Source: Gammaproteobacteria bacterium
Lineage (GTDB): Bacteria; Pseudomonadota; Gammaproteobacteria; Steroidobacterales; Steroidobacteraceae
Direction: 5' to 3'
Assembly: GCA_025358295.1 (NCBI GenBank)
Contig: JANYJY010000062.1
Location: 42,623-106,622 of the forward strand
DNA: 64,000 nucleotides
The notes below the pieces were generated by a model. The model was not told the DNA's origin. It saw only the letters and a list, made by a program, of their open reading frames with translations, and did no database searches. Position numbers and translations under genes: made by a program. This document shows positions 1 through 9,116 of this stretch, in pieces. How positions within the stretch are numbered: the first letter of the stretch is position 1; each line of letters starts with the position of its first letter.

Positions 1-778
1 CGAGACGCACCAGCATGGTCTGATCGTAGTTGGCGTTCTTTTTCTCGGTGCCGAGAGTCACGGGATTGATGCGGTCGACGTAGCCGCCGTCCTTGCGGTA
101 CCAGACGGTGGCGCGCACGCCCAGTGTGCCATCGATGAGGGGCGTACCGCCGGCAACGCCAAGTTCGTAGCTGGGGTCGCCGCCTTGGGTGTAGGACACT
201 TCCGAGCGGCCGTAGATGCTGCTCTTGGTCAGGCTGGGTTGGGTTGTGATGTAGCGGACCGTGCCGCCCTCGGAGCCCGCGCCGAACAGAGTGCCCTGGG
301 GCCCACGCAGCACCTCGATGCGCTCGATATCGAAGGACTTCGGCAAAGTATCGTCTGGATTGAACGCCAGCGCACGCATTTGAACGGGCGTGTCATCGAT
401 ATAGATGCCGGTGGTTCCGGCGCCGCCCGTCGAGGCGATGCCGCGAATCGAAATATTGTTGGTACCCGAATTATCGATATTGACGCCGGGCGTGAACCGT
501 GCCACGTCCTGGAAGTCCTTGACTCCGCGGATGTCCATCGCTTCCTCGGTCAAGGCCGTGACACTGATGGGGACCTTGCTCAGGCTTTCTTCGTGGCGAG
601 TCGCCGTGACGACGATTTCGGTCAATGGTCCGGTCGTTTCCTCGGCGGCAGCGGCTGCGGCTTCGGCGGCTTGAAGCAGCGTCGGGAACGAGACGGCGAG
701 GGCCAGGCATAGAGCGGCCGCGGGCTTCCTCCATTCGTGGGTCTTGCGCAACTCTTGAATTTTCCCGCGTCCCAGCAT
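1..778 (-). CDS. TonB-dependent receptor, N-terminal part (gene runs off the left edge)
   Basis: Minus-strand reading from ATG at 778: MLGRGKIQELRKTHEWRKPAAALCLALAVSFPTLLQAAEA...LTEIVVTATRHEESLSKVPISVTAL...PGVNIDNSGTNNISIRGIAS...VEVLRGPQGTLFGAGSEGGTVRYIT; TonB box plus plug-domain motifs. Not in the ORF track because it is open at the edge. Confidence 0.9.
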   Translation of the reverse strand, partial: MLGRGKIQELRKTHEWRKPAAALCLALAVSFPTLLQAAEAAAAAAEETTGPLTEIVVTATRHEESLSKVPISVTALTEEAMDIRGVKDFQDVARFTPGVNIDNSGTNNISIRGIASTGGAGTTGIYIDDTPVQMRALAFNPDDTLPKSFDIERIEVLRGPQGTLFGAGSEGGTVRYITTQPSLTKSSIYGRSEVSYTQGGDPSYELGVAGGTPLIDGTLGVRATVWYRKDGGYVDRINPVTLGTEKKNANYDQTMLVRL

Positions 779-959
779 GATGCATCCCCATTTTCTTTGT
801 TTGAACGAAGTACGCTCGTCCAGCGCGCCAATTCCCGTGACACGGCACCTTAACGGCCCCCAGGCAGAAAGGCAATTCGACCGTTGCCTTGACGCAACGA
901 CCAGCCTCGCGGCAGCTCTATTGCGCGATTCCGATACGGTTATGGGATCATGGGGGGAT

Positions 960-2762
960 ATGAGTACGAACTCCGACCGTCCCCGGGCAAAATCGCTCAA
1001 TCCCTTACGCGCGCTGCTGCCCTTCTTAAGGCCCTATCGGAGCATGATTCTGGCGGCTTTGGGCTCCCTGCTGGTGGCCACGGTCGCCATGTTGGCGCTG
1101 CCTCTGGCGCTGCGGCAGCTCATTGACCACGTCGTGGCCGCCAAGGACTCCGGCGCCCTCAACGGCTACCTCATTGGATTTCTAGCGGCATCCGTCATAT
1201 TCGGCGTATTTGCCGCCCTACGCTTCTACCTGGTGACCTGGCTCGGCGAGCGGGTGGTGGCGGATCTGCGCGCGGCCGTCTATGCGCGGGTCGTGCGCAT
1301 GGACCCGATGTTCTACGAGACCACCCGAGTCGGTGAAGTGCTGTCTCGCTTGACCACCGACACCACCTTGGTGCAGGCCATTTCCGGCGTCAATTTGTCG
1401 ATCATATTGCGCTCAAGCCTGAGCATGCTCGGCGGCCTCGTGATGCTCGGACTGACCAGTCCCAAGCTCATGGGCATCATGTTGGTGTTGATTCCCGTCG
1501 TGGTCGCACCGCTCATCGTCATCGGCCGGCGTGTGCGCAGCTTGTCCCGCGCGTCGCAGGATCGCATCGCCGACACCAGCGGGCTTGCCGGCGAGACGTT
1601 GAATGCGATCCAGACCGTCCAGGCGTTCACCCTGGAGGAGTTGCAGAGTCAAAAATATCGCCGGGCTGTGGAAGACAGTTTCGTCACCGCCATCCGCCGC
1701 ACGCGAGTGCGTGCGGCGCTGACGGCATTCGGGATTACGCTCGTGTTTGCCGGCATCACGGTTGTTCTGTGGCTGGGCGTGCGTCAAGTTCTCGCCGGCA
1801 CCATGACTGGTGGGCAGCTGTTTCAATTCCTGCTGTATGCCGGCTTCGTCGGTAGTTCCGCCGCCGCGCTGACGGAAATGTGGGGTGAGATGCAGCGCGC
1901 CGCAGGTGCCATGGAACGCCTGAGCGAATTGTTGGTTGCGCGGCCCGTCATCGGCGCTCCGTTGCGGCCGGCAGAGCTTCCGGCACGAGTCGCCGGCGGG
2001 ATCCGCTTCGACAATGTCACTTTTCATTATCCGTCGCGGCCCGAAACCGCCGCGCTCGGCAACTTCAGTCTGGACGTGGCGCCGGGGGAAACGCTGGCCT
2101 TTGTAGGGCCGTCGGGCGCCGGCAAGACCACTGCCTTCCAATTATTGCTGCGATTTTACGATCCCGACTCCGGCCGGGTATTGATCGACGATGTGCGGCT
2201 TGCGGATTTGCGGCCGGAGGACATTCGCGCGCAGATTGGCCTGGTGCCCCAGGAGACCGTGCTATTCGGCGCCAGCGCACGCGAGAATATTCGCTACGGA
2301 CGGCCGGGGGCCAGCGACGCCGAGATCGAAGCCGCTGCGGTGGCTGCGGCAGCGGACGGCTTCCTGCGCAAGTTGCCGCAGGGGTATGACACTTTCCTCG
2401 GCGAGCGCGGCACGCGGCTCTCGGGTGGGCAGCGGCAACGGATCGCATTGGCTCGGGCTATTCTCAAGGACCCGCCCATATTGTTGCTGGACGAGGCCAC
2501 CAGTGCGTTGGACGCGGAATCCGAACGGCTGGTGCAGGAAGCGCTCGAGAAGCTCATGCGCGGACGCACGACCATCATCATTGCGCATCGACTGGCGACC
2601 GTACTGAAGGCGGACCGCATCGTGGTGATGGACCACGGACACAAGATCGCCGTCGGCACCCACGCCGAGCTGCTCGTCAACAGCCCGCTGTATGCACGGC
2701 TTGCGTCGCTGCAATTCACGGCCGACTTGAGCGAGCCGGCCGAGGGGGCCATGCACCAGTAG
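960..2762 (+). CDS. ABC transporter, fused permease/ATP-binding (MsbA/lipid exporter-like)
   Basis: ORF 777..2762; Walker A GPSGAGKTT, signature LSGGQRQRIALARA, Walker B ILLLDEATSALD, N-terminal 6-TM domain. Likely start ATG 960 (MSTNSDRPRAKSLNPLRALLPFLRPYR). Confidence 0.9.
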   Translation: MSTNSDRPRAKSLNPLRALLPFLRPYRSMILAALGSLLVATVAMLALPLALRQLIDHVVAAKDSGALNGYLIGFLAASVIFGVFAALRFYLVTWLGERVVADLRAAVYARVVRMDPMFYETTRVGEVLSRLTTDTTLVQAISGVNLSIILRSSLSMLGGLVMLGLTSPKLMGIMLVLIPVVVAPLIVIGRRVRSLSRASQDRIADTSGLAGETLNAIQTVQAFTLEELQSQKYRRAVEDSFVTAIRRTRVRAALTAFGITLVFAGITVVLWLGVRQVLAGTMTGGQLFQFLLYAGFVGSSAAALTEMWGEMQRAAGAMERLSELLVARPVIGAPLRPAELPARVAGGIRFDNVTFHYPSRPETAALGNFSLDVAPGETLAFVGPSGAGKTTAFQLLLRFYDPDSGRVLIDDVRLADLRPEDIRAQIGLVPQETVLFGASARENIRYGRPGASDAEIEAAAVAAAADGFLRKLPQGYDTFLGERGTRLSGGQRQRIALARAILKDPPILLLDEATSALDAESERLVQEALEKLMRGRTTIIIAHRLATVLKADRIVVMDHGHKIAVGTHAELLVNSPLYARLASLQFTADLSEPAEGAMHQ

Positions 2763-2772
2763 CGCAGCGGCG

Positions 2773-3381
2773 CTACTTCAGCAGACCCTCTTCCTTGAGT
2801 GCCTGCTGCACCTTGGGCCGCTGGGCAATGCGTGAATGATAGGCCGTGAGCACGGGCCACTTGCTCAAATCGATGCCCACATGCCCTGTCCAGCTGAGGA
2901 CCGTGAACAGGTAGGCATCGGCCACCGTGAAAGTGCTGCCCAGCAAGTAGTTTTTGTTGCCCAAAAATCCCACCAGCCAATCGAATTTCTTGCCGAGCCC
3001 GGCAATCGCAGCGGCTTTTATTTCAGCCGAGGCCTCTCGATTGAACAGGGGGGCGAATCCCTTGTGCACCTCAGAGGTGATGTAGTTCAGTATTTCCATG
3101 AGCTGGTAGCGCTCGAAAGTCCCGGCGCGCGGCGCCAATCCGGACTCGGGCTTTTGGTCGGCCAGGTATTGAACGATGGCCGGCCCCTCAGTCAGCCGCT
3201 TGCCGTCATCGAGCTGTAGCGTGGGAACCGCCCCCTTGGAATTGACGGTGAGATAGTCGACTCCCTCGGAGGTCTTTTTAGTCGCAAAGTCGACTTTGTC
3301 CAGAGTGTAGGTCAGACCCGCTTCCAACAGCACGATGTGGGGCGAAAGCGAGCAGGCGCCGGGACTGTAGTAGAGCTTCAT
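2773..3381 (-). CDS. Glutathione S-transferase
   Basis: MKLYYSPGACSLSPHIVLLEAGL...LTEGPAIVQYLADQKPESGLAP; bacterial GST (GstA-like). Start set at ATG 3381. Confidence 0.88.
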   Translation of the reverse strand: MKLYYSPGACSLSPHIVLLEAGLTYTLDKVDFATKKTSEGVDYLTVNSKGAVPTLQLDDGKRLTEGPAIVQYLADQKPESGLAPRAGTFERYQLMEILNYITSEVHKGFAPLFNREASAEIKAAAIAGLGKKFDWLVGFLGNKNYLLGSTFTVADAYLFTVLSWTGHVGIDLSKWPVLTAYHSRIAQRPKVQQALKEEGLLK

Positions 3382-3442
3382 ATTGAATTCCTGGGGTAAG
3401 TCGACTGAATGATCGTAATGGGGTTGGCGGATTATACGCGAG

Positions 3443-3904
3443 TCATGGCGGTAGGATAATTCGCCGCGCACCCAGAAACCTTGCGGCATAGGGCGGTTCC
3501 GCGAGCGAATCGATGCGCACGTAGCCGCCCTTCGATGGTGCATGAATGAAGCGCTCGCCGTCGAGGGCGATGCCTACATGCAGTTCTTTGCGCGCCAAAT
3601 GCAGGAATACGAGGTCGCCCGGACGCAGGTCGGCGCGCGCGATCGGCTTGCTGGCGGCGCGTTGCTCCTGGGCGGTGCGCGGCACACGGATGCCGGCGCT
3701 GTTGGCCGCATAGACAACCAACCCGCTGCAGTCGAAACCACCGGGAGCAGCGCCGCCGAAACGATACGGTTGGCCCAGCATGGACCTGGCGCCGTCGACC
3801 ATGAGTTGTCGAGAATCCGGCGGCGCTCGGTCGGGACGGGGAGTGGTGCCCGCGCATGCAGCTAGCGCAAGCGACACGGCGGCGACGAGAAGAGCTCTGA
3901 TCAA
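3443..3904 (-). CDS. NlpC/P60 family peptidase, lipoprotein signal
   Basis: LIRALLVAAVSLALAACAG lipobox; ARSMLGQPYRFGGAAPGGFDCSGLVVYAANSAGI (catalytic Cys), HVGIAL. A TTG start at 3904 overlapping the upstream stop is plausible; ORF extends to 3967. Confidence 0.83.
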   Translation of the reverse strand: MIRALLVAAVSLALAACAGTTPRPDRAPPDSRQLMVDGARSMLGQPYRFGGAAPGGFDCSGLVVYAANSAGIRVPRTAQEQRAASKPIARADLRPGDLVFLHLARKELHVGIALDGERFIHAPSKGGYVRIDSLAEPPYAARFLGARRIILPP

Positions 3905-4647
3905 CTCAACGTCGTGGCCAATGCCGCGCCGACGATACCAGCTTCCGAACGCAGCGTTCCAATGCACAGGCGCGCCTCGCAGTGCAGCTTGTCCATGAAT
4001 TTATCGGGTTCCTCGGTGATGCCGCCGCACAGGACAATGAGGTCCGGCCACAGTAAGGCGTGCATCTCCTGCAACACCAGGTTGAGTTGTTCCGCCCACT
4101 CATCCCAGTTCAAATTCTGATCTATTTTTGCCCGCCCGGAGGCGCGTTTCTCAGCCTCGCGTCCCGCCACCTGCAAGTGGCCGAACTCGGTATTCGGAAC
4201 CAGCTTGCCGTCGACGAACAAGGCGGTACCTATTCCTGTGCCGAGGGTCAGCAAGAGGACGGTGCCCGGCACATCGCGAGCGGCGCCATAGCGCAGTTCG
4301 GCGGCGCCCGCGGCGTCGGCATCGTTAATGGCGATCACCGGCCGTCGCAGATGCTCTGCAGCCAGTGCGGACAAGGACTTTCCGATCCACGCCTTGTTCA
4401 GGTTCGCCGCCGTGCGCACCGTGCCATGGCGTAGCACGCTGGGAAACGCGAGTCCCACGGCATGATCGCCCGGCACCCTCGATACCACGGTCTTGAGCGC
4501 CGTAAGCAAGGTCTCGGTCGAGTCCTGCGCGGGAGTCGGCGTGCTGAAACGCTCGCCGACGAATGCCCCGGTGTTCAAATCCACCAGCGCGCATTTGATG
4601 GAGGATCCGCCGACGTCTATGCCGATGGCCAACCGGGACGCAGTCAA
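3901..4647 (-). CDS. ppgK: ROK-family polyphosphate glucokinase
   Basis: IGIDVGGSSIKCALVDLNTGAFVGER, GTVRTAANLNKAWIGK, NDADAAGAAELRYGA, LLLTLGTGIGTALFVDGKLVPNTEFGHLQVAGREAEKRAS; matches my recollection of actinobacterial PPGK (VRTAAN..WIG, PNTEFGHLE, EAEERA). Confidence 0.87.
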   Translation of the reverse strand: MTASRLAIGIDVGGSSIKCALVDLNTGAFVGERFSTPTPAQDSTETLLTALKTVVSRVPGDHAVGLAFPSVLRHGTVRTAANLNKAWIGKSLSALAAEHLRRPVIAINDADAAGAAELRYGAARDVPGTVLLLTLGTGIGTALFVDGKLVPNTEFGHLQVAGREAEKRASGRAKIDQNLNWDEWAEQLNLVLQEMHALLWPDLIVLCGGITEEPDKFMDKLHCEARLCIGTLRSEAGIVGAALATTLS

Positions 4648-4697
4648 TTTATGTCTCGCATTGTGAGGTTCGCCCGCCGTCCCTTGGATAACAACCC

Positions 4698-4703
4698 TAT
4701 AAT
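4698..4703 (+). promoter_or_regulatory. Consensus -10 hexamer TATAAT upstream of glgP
   Basis: TATAAT, with the proposed glgP ATG at 4714; no convincing -35 identified. Confidence 0.4.
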
Positions 4704-4713
4704 ATCCCTCAAT

Positions 4714-7194
4714 ATGAACTCGATTGATACCCAGTTTGTGACACGCCGGAACGTAGCCCTGCAGCCCGGCACATTATTAGCAGCGCTATTGGATCGGCTG
4801 ACGCGGACTCTCGGCAAAAGCCCGGAATTTGCCACGGCTCGGGACATCTACGATGCGCTGTCGCTCGCGGTTCGCGAGGAGTTGACACTACGCTGGCTGG
4901 CCAGTCAGCGGCGGGTGGCGAACGCGCGGGTGAAGCGCGTGTGCTATTTTTCGGTCGAATATCTTCCGGGCCGCTCCTTGTTGAATGCGTTGTCGAGTTT
5001 GGAGGGAGGCCTGCTTCAGGAGGCGCGAACGGCGCTGCGCGAGCTGGGTCATGACCTCGACGACATCGCGGCGCAAGAGGTCGACCCCGGCTTGGGCAAC
5101 GGCGGCCTTGGCCGTTTGGCGGCCTGCTTCCTGGATTCTCTGGCCACCCTACAGTACCCGGCCGTCGGTTACGGCATTCGCTATGACTATGGCATTTTCA
5201 CGCAGGTCATCGGTGCGGACGGCGGGCAGCGCGAGGTCGCCAGCAGCTGGCTGCGGTTGCGCAATGTCTGGGAGACTCCCCGCAGCAACGTGCGATTCAC
5301 CGTGCGATTCGGCGGACGGCTCAAGGGTCCCGAAAACGCCGAGGTCGGCGATGCGCAACGCTGGGTCGACACCACCGACATACATGCCATCGGATTCGAT
5401 CAGCTGATTCCGGGAAACCGGGGACCTACGGTCAATCATTTGCGGCTCTGGTCGGGCCGAGCGATTACTCCGTTTCACATCGATGCCTTCAATGCGGGCC
5501 ACTACGCCGCGGCCGTTCAAGAACAGGTGGAGGCGAAGAACTTATCGCGCGTCCTGTATCCGGACGATTCGACGCCGCAGGGCAAGGAGCTGCGGCTGAA
5601 GCAGCAATATTTTTTCGTCAGCGCCAGCCTGCAAGATATTCTGGCTACGCATTTGAGCGAAGGCCGGTCGCTGGTATCCATGCCGGAGTCGATTGCAATT
5701 CAATTGAACGACACTCATCCGACCGTGGCCATTCCTGAGCTCATGCGGCTGCTGCTCGATGAGCATGGCCTGTCGTGGTCGGAGAGCTGGCAGATCACGA
5801 CCAGCGTATTCTCTTACACCAACCATACTTTGCTGCCGGAGGCGCTCGAGACCTGGCCGGTGGCCATGTTCGAGAGCCTGCTGCCGCGGCACCTGCAAAT
5901 CATTTACTTGATAAATCGCGATTTTCTGCAATCGGTGGAGGCGCAATTTCCCGGCGATCAGGACCGCCGCCGGCGTCTGTCGATCATCGATGACGATGGC
6001 GGCAGGCGCGTCCGCATGGCGCATTTGGCGGTCATCGGCTGCCACCGGGTCAACGGCGTCGCTCGGCTTCATTCGGAACTCATGCGCAAGCAGGTGTTCT
6101 CCGGATTTGCGGAACTGTATCCGGAGCGATTCATCAATGTGACCAATGGTATTGCGGTGCGCCGCTGGCTGAAGCAATCGAATCCCGGTCTATCCTCGCT
6201 GCTGACGGAGCGATTGGGTTCGGCTTGGGAAAACGATCTGGAGGAACTCGGTCGGCTGATCGGCGCCGCCGACGACCCGGATTTCCGCCGCCAGTTTCGC
6301 GGCATCAAGCGCACCAATAAGCAACGGCTCGCCGATGAGGTCATGCGCCGCACCGGCGTGGAACTCAGCGTCAATTCGCTGTTCGACGTTCAGGTAAAGA
6401 GAATCCACGAGTACAAGCGCCAACTCCTGAATCTCTTGTACGTGGTCACGCGTTACCGGCAAATCCGCGACAATCCCCGTGCCGCTATCGTGCCGCGCAG
6501 CGTGATTTTCGCCGGCAAGGCCGCGCCCGGATACGCGATGGCCAAGGCCATCGTCAAGCTCATCAACAACGTTGCGCGCACCATCGACGCGGATCCTGCC
6601 GTGCGCGACAAGCTGCGCGTCGTGTTTCTGCCGGATTATGACGTCTCGCTCGCGCAAAAGATCATGCCTGCGGCGGATCTGTCCCAGCAGATTTCCACCG
6701 CCGGCATGGAGGCCTCCGGAACAGGTAATATGAAGCTCGCGCTGAACGGAGCACTGACCATCGGCACATTGGATGGAGCCAATATCGAGATTTGCGAGCA
6801 TGTGGGCGCGGAGAACGTGTTCATTTTCGGCCTGACCGCGGAGCAGGTGGCGGCGCGGCGCGGCGGCGGTTACCAACCCTGGCGTGAACTCGAATCCAAT
6901 CCCGACCTGAAGAGCACATTGAACCTCATCGAATCCGGATTCTTTTCACCCGGCCGCCCCGATGACGCCAAGCCCGTCGTCGATCGGTTGCTGAGCGACG
7001 GGGAGCCGTTCTTGGTCCTGGCGGATTTCGCAGCCTACGCCCGGGCGCAGGCGGAGGTGGACGCTCTATACTCCCAAGAGGACGAGTGGAGCCGTAAAGC
7101 CGTCATTAATTGCCTCAATATGGGTTATTTTTCCAGTGATCGCAGCATTCGCGAGTACGCGGACCGCATTTGGGCCGTCAAGCCCGTGATGTGA
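4714..7194 (+). CDS. glgP: Glycogen/maltodextrin phosphorylase
   Basis: GLGNGGLGRLAACFLDSLATL, VQLNDTHPTVAIPELMRLL-like stretch, VKRIHEYKRQLLN, EASGTGNMKLALNGALTIGTLDGANIEI (PLP site). Start ATG 4714. Confidence 0.96.
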   Translation: MNSIDTQFVTRRNVALQPGTLLAALLDRLTRTLGKSPEFATARDIYDALSLAVREELTLRWLASQRRVANARVKRVCYFSVEYLPGRSLLNALSSLEGGLLQEARTALRELGHDLDDIAAQEVDPGLGNGGLGRLAACFLDSLATLQYPAVGYGIRYDYGIFTQVIGADGGQREVASSWLRLRNVWETPRSNVRFTVRFGGRLKGPENAEVGDAQRWVDTTDIHAIGFDQLIPGNRGPTVNHLRLWSGRAITPFHIDAFNAGHYAAAVQEQVEAKNLSRVLYPDDSTPQGKELRLKQQYFFVSASLQDILATHLSEGRSLVSMPESIAIQLNDTHPTVAIPELMRLLLDEHGLSWSESWQITTSVFSYTNHTLLPEALETWPVAMFESLLPRHLQIIYLINRDFLQSVEAQFPGDQDRRRRLSIIDDDGGRRVRMAHLAVIGCHRVNGVARLHSELMRKQVFSGFAELYPERFINVTNGIAVRRWLKQSNPGLSSLLTERLGSAWENDLEELGRLIGAADDPDFRRQFRGIKRTNKQRLADEVMRRTGVELSVNSLFDVQVKRIHEYKRQLLNLLYVVTRYRQIRDNPRAAIVPRSVIFAGKAAPGYAMAKAIVKLINNVARTIDADPAVRDKLRVVFLPDYDVSLAQKIMPAADLSQQISTAGMEASGTGNMKLALNGALTIGTLDGANIEICEHVGAENVFIFGLTAEQVAARRGGGYQPWRELESNPDLKSTLNLIESGFFSPGRPDDAKPVVDRLLSDGEPFLVLADFAAYARAQAEVDALYSQEDEWSRKAVINCLNMGYFSSDRSIREYADRIWAVKPVM

Positions 7195-9116
7195 GGGTAC
7201 ACAACGAGTTGTCCGAATCAGGCTTATCCGACTTCGATCTATATTTGTTCGGTGAGGGCAAGCATGAGCGCATCTACGACAAGCTCGGTGCGCATGCTTA
7301 TACGAATGGGTCGATCGCCGGCACCCGATTTGCCGTCTGGGCGCCCAACGCCGAACGAGTCAGCGTCGTCGGCGACTTCAACCGGTGGGATGGCCGCGAG
7401 CATGTGATGAGCGGCCGCGCTGCCTCGGGAATTTGGGAATTGGCGATTGCCGGAATCGGCGCTGGCACAGCCTACAAATACGAAATTCTCGATCGCGCGG
7501 GCCGTCTTTTCCTAAAATCGGACCCGTACGGCTTTGCCATGCAGCTACGACCCGACAATTGTTCGGTCGTTGCCAGCCTCGACGGTTACGCGTGGCAGGA
7601 CTCCGAGTGGCTGAAACAGCGCGAACACATCGATCCGTTGCGGCGGCCGTTCAATGCCTACGAAGTGCACCTGGGCTCATGGAAGCGTCCGTGGGATCAG
7701 CGGGTGCCGCCCTTCATGAGTTGGCTCGAAGCGGTGGACCAGTTGATTCCCTACATCGTCGATATGGGTTACACACACGCGGAATTGATGGGAGTCGCCG
7801 AACATCCGCTCGACGCGTCGTGGGGATATCAAGTGGTCGGCTATTACGCTGCCACAGCGCGTTACGGCAGCCCGCAGGACTTCATGTTTTTCGTCGATCG
7901 CTGCCACCAGGCGGGAATCGGCGTGATTTTGGACTGGGTGCCGGCGCACTTCCCGCGCGACGATCATGGTTTGTCGCAATTCGACGGCAGTGCGCTGTAC
8001 GAACATTCGGATTCCCGGCTCGGCGAGCACATGGATTGGGGCACCAAGATATTCAATTACGGGCGCCATGAGGTGCGCAATTTCCTGGTCGCCAATGCCC
8101 TGTTTTGGGCTGACCGCTATCATGTCGATGGTCTGCGCGTCGATGCGGTGGCATCCATGCTGTATCTTGACTATAGCCGCAAGCCCGGCGAATGGCTGCC
8201 CAATCGCGACGGCGGTCGAGAGAACCTCGAGGCCATGGATTTTCTGCGTCAGATGAATAACGCGGTGCACCGGCTTTTTCCTGGCGTATTGACCATTGCC
8301 GAGGAATCGACCTCATTTGCAGGCGTGACACAGCCGCCCGAGCACGGCGGGCTGGGATTCAACTTCAAATGGAATATGGGTTGGATGAACGACACCTTAA
8401 AGTACGCCGCCCTCAACCCGATATATCGGCGCTATAACCATCAATTAATCACCTTCTCATTTGTGTACGCCTGGTCGGAGAACTTCATATTGCCGATTTC
8501 CCACGACGAGGTCGTGCACGGCAAGCGCTCCCTGCTGGCAAAGATGCCGGGCGACGACTGGCAGAAGCGCGCGAATTTCCGCCTCTTGCTTGCGTACATG
8601 AGCGCCCATCCCGGCAAGAAGCTCTTGTTCATGGGATCGGAATTCGGGCAGTGGCTGGAATGGCGGGACTACGAACAGTTGGAGTGGGCGCAGTCGGCAG
8701 TCGCCGAGCACATGCAGTTGCGCGACTGTGTGCGGGATCTGAATTATTTGTACCGCGCGGCGGCGCAGTTTTACGGCAGCGATTGCGATCCAAATGGATT
8801 CCGCTGGGTGGATCTGCACAATGCCGAAGAGAGCGTCTGGGCATTCTCGCGGCATGCGGTCGGCCATGACGGCGGCGCGCCGATCACTTGTGTATTCAAT
8901 GCCACACCCATACCGAGGGAGAGATACGCCGTCGGAGTGGCTGCGCCGGGGCGCTATCGGAAGATATTCGACTCGGACGAGGCACGCTTCGGCGGTGCGG
9001 GCTTCAACCAGCAAGTGCAAGTGAGCGCGGCGGCCGGAGGCGCTCACGGTTATCCGCACGCTTTGCATTTGAATCTGCCGCCTCTCGGCGCGCTGTTTTT
9101 CAGCGGACCGGTCTAG
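7191..9116 (+). CDS. glgB: 1,4-alpha-glucan branching enzyme
   Basis: FAVWAPNAERVSVVGDFNRWDGR, VHLGSWKR, GVILDWVPAHFPRDDHGL, VDGLRVDAVASMLYLDYSRKPGEW, AEESTSFAGVTQP, LPISHDEVVHGKRSL. GTG start at 7191 overlaps the glgP TGA. Confidence 0.95.
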   Translation: MRVHNELSESGLSDFDLYLFGEGKHERIYDKLGAHAYTNGSIAGTRFAVWAPNAERVSVVGDFNRWDGREHVMSGRAASGIWELAIAGIGAGTAYKYEILDRAGRLFLKSDPYGFAMQLRPDNCSVVASLDGYAWQDSEWLKQREHIDPLRRPFNAYEVHLGSWKRPWDQRVPPFMSWLEAVDQLIPYIVDMGYTHAELMGVAEHPLDASWGYQVVGYYAATARYGSPQDFMFFVDRCHQAGIGVILDWVPAHFPRDDHGLSQFDGSALYEHSDSRLGEHMDWGTKIFNYGRHEVRNFLVANALFWADRYHVDGLRVDAVASMLYLDYSRKPGEWLPNRDGGRENLEAMDFLRQMNNAVHRLFPGVLTIAEESTSFAGVTQPPEHGGLGFNFKWNMGWMNDTLKYAALNPIYRRYNHQLITFSFVYAWSENFILPISHDEVVHGKRSLLAKMPGDDWQKRANFRLLLAYMSAHPGKKLLFMGSEFGQWLEWRDYEQLEWAQSAVAEHMQLRDCVRDLNYLYRAAAQFYGSDCDPNGFRWVDLHNAEESVWAFSRHAVGHDGGAPITCVFNATPIPRERYAVGVAAPGRYRKIFDSDEARFGGAGFNQQVQVSAAAGGAHGYPHALHLNLPPLGALFFSGPV

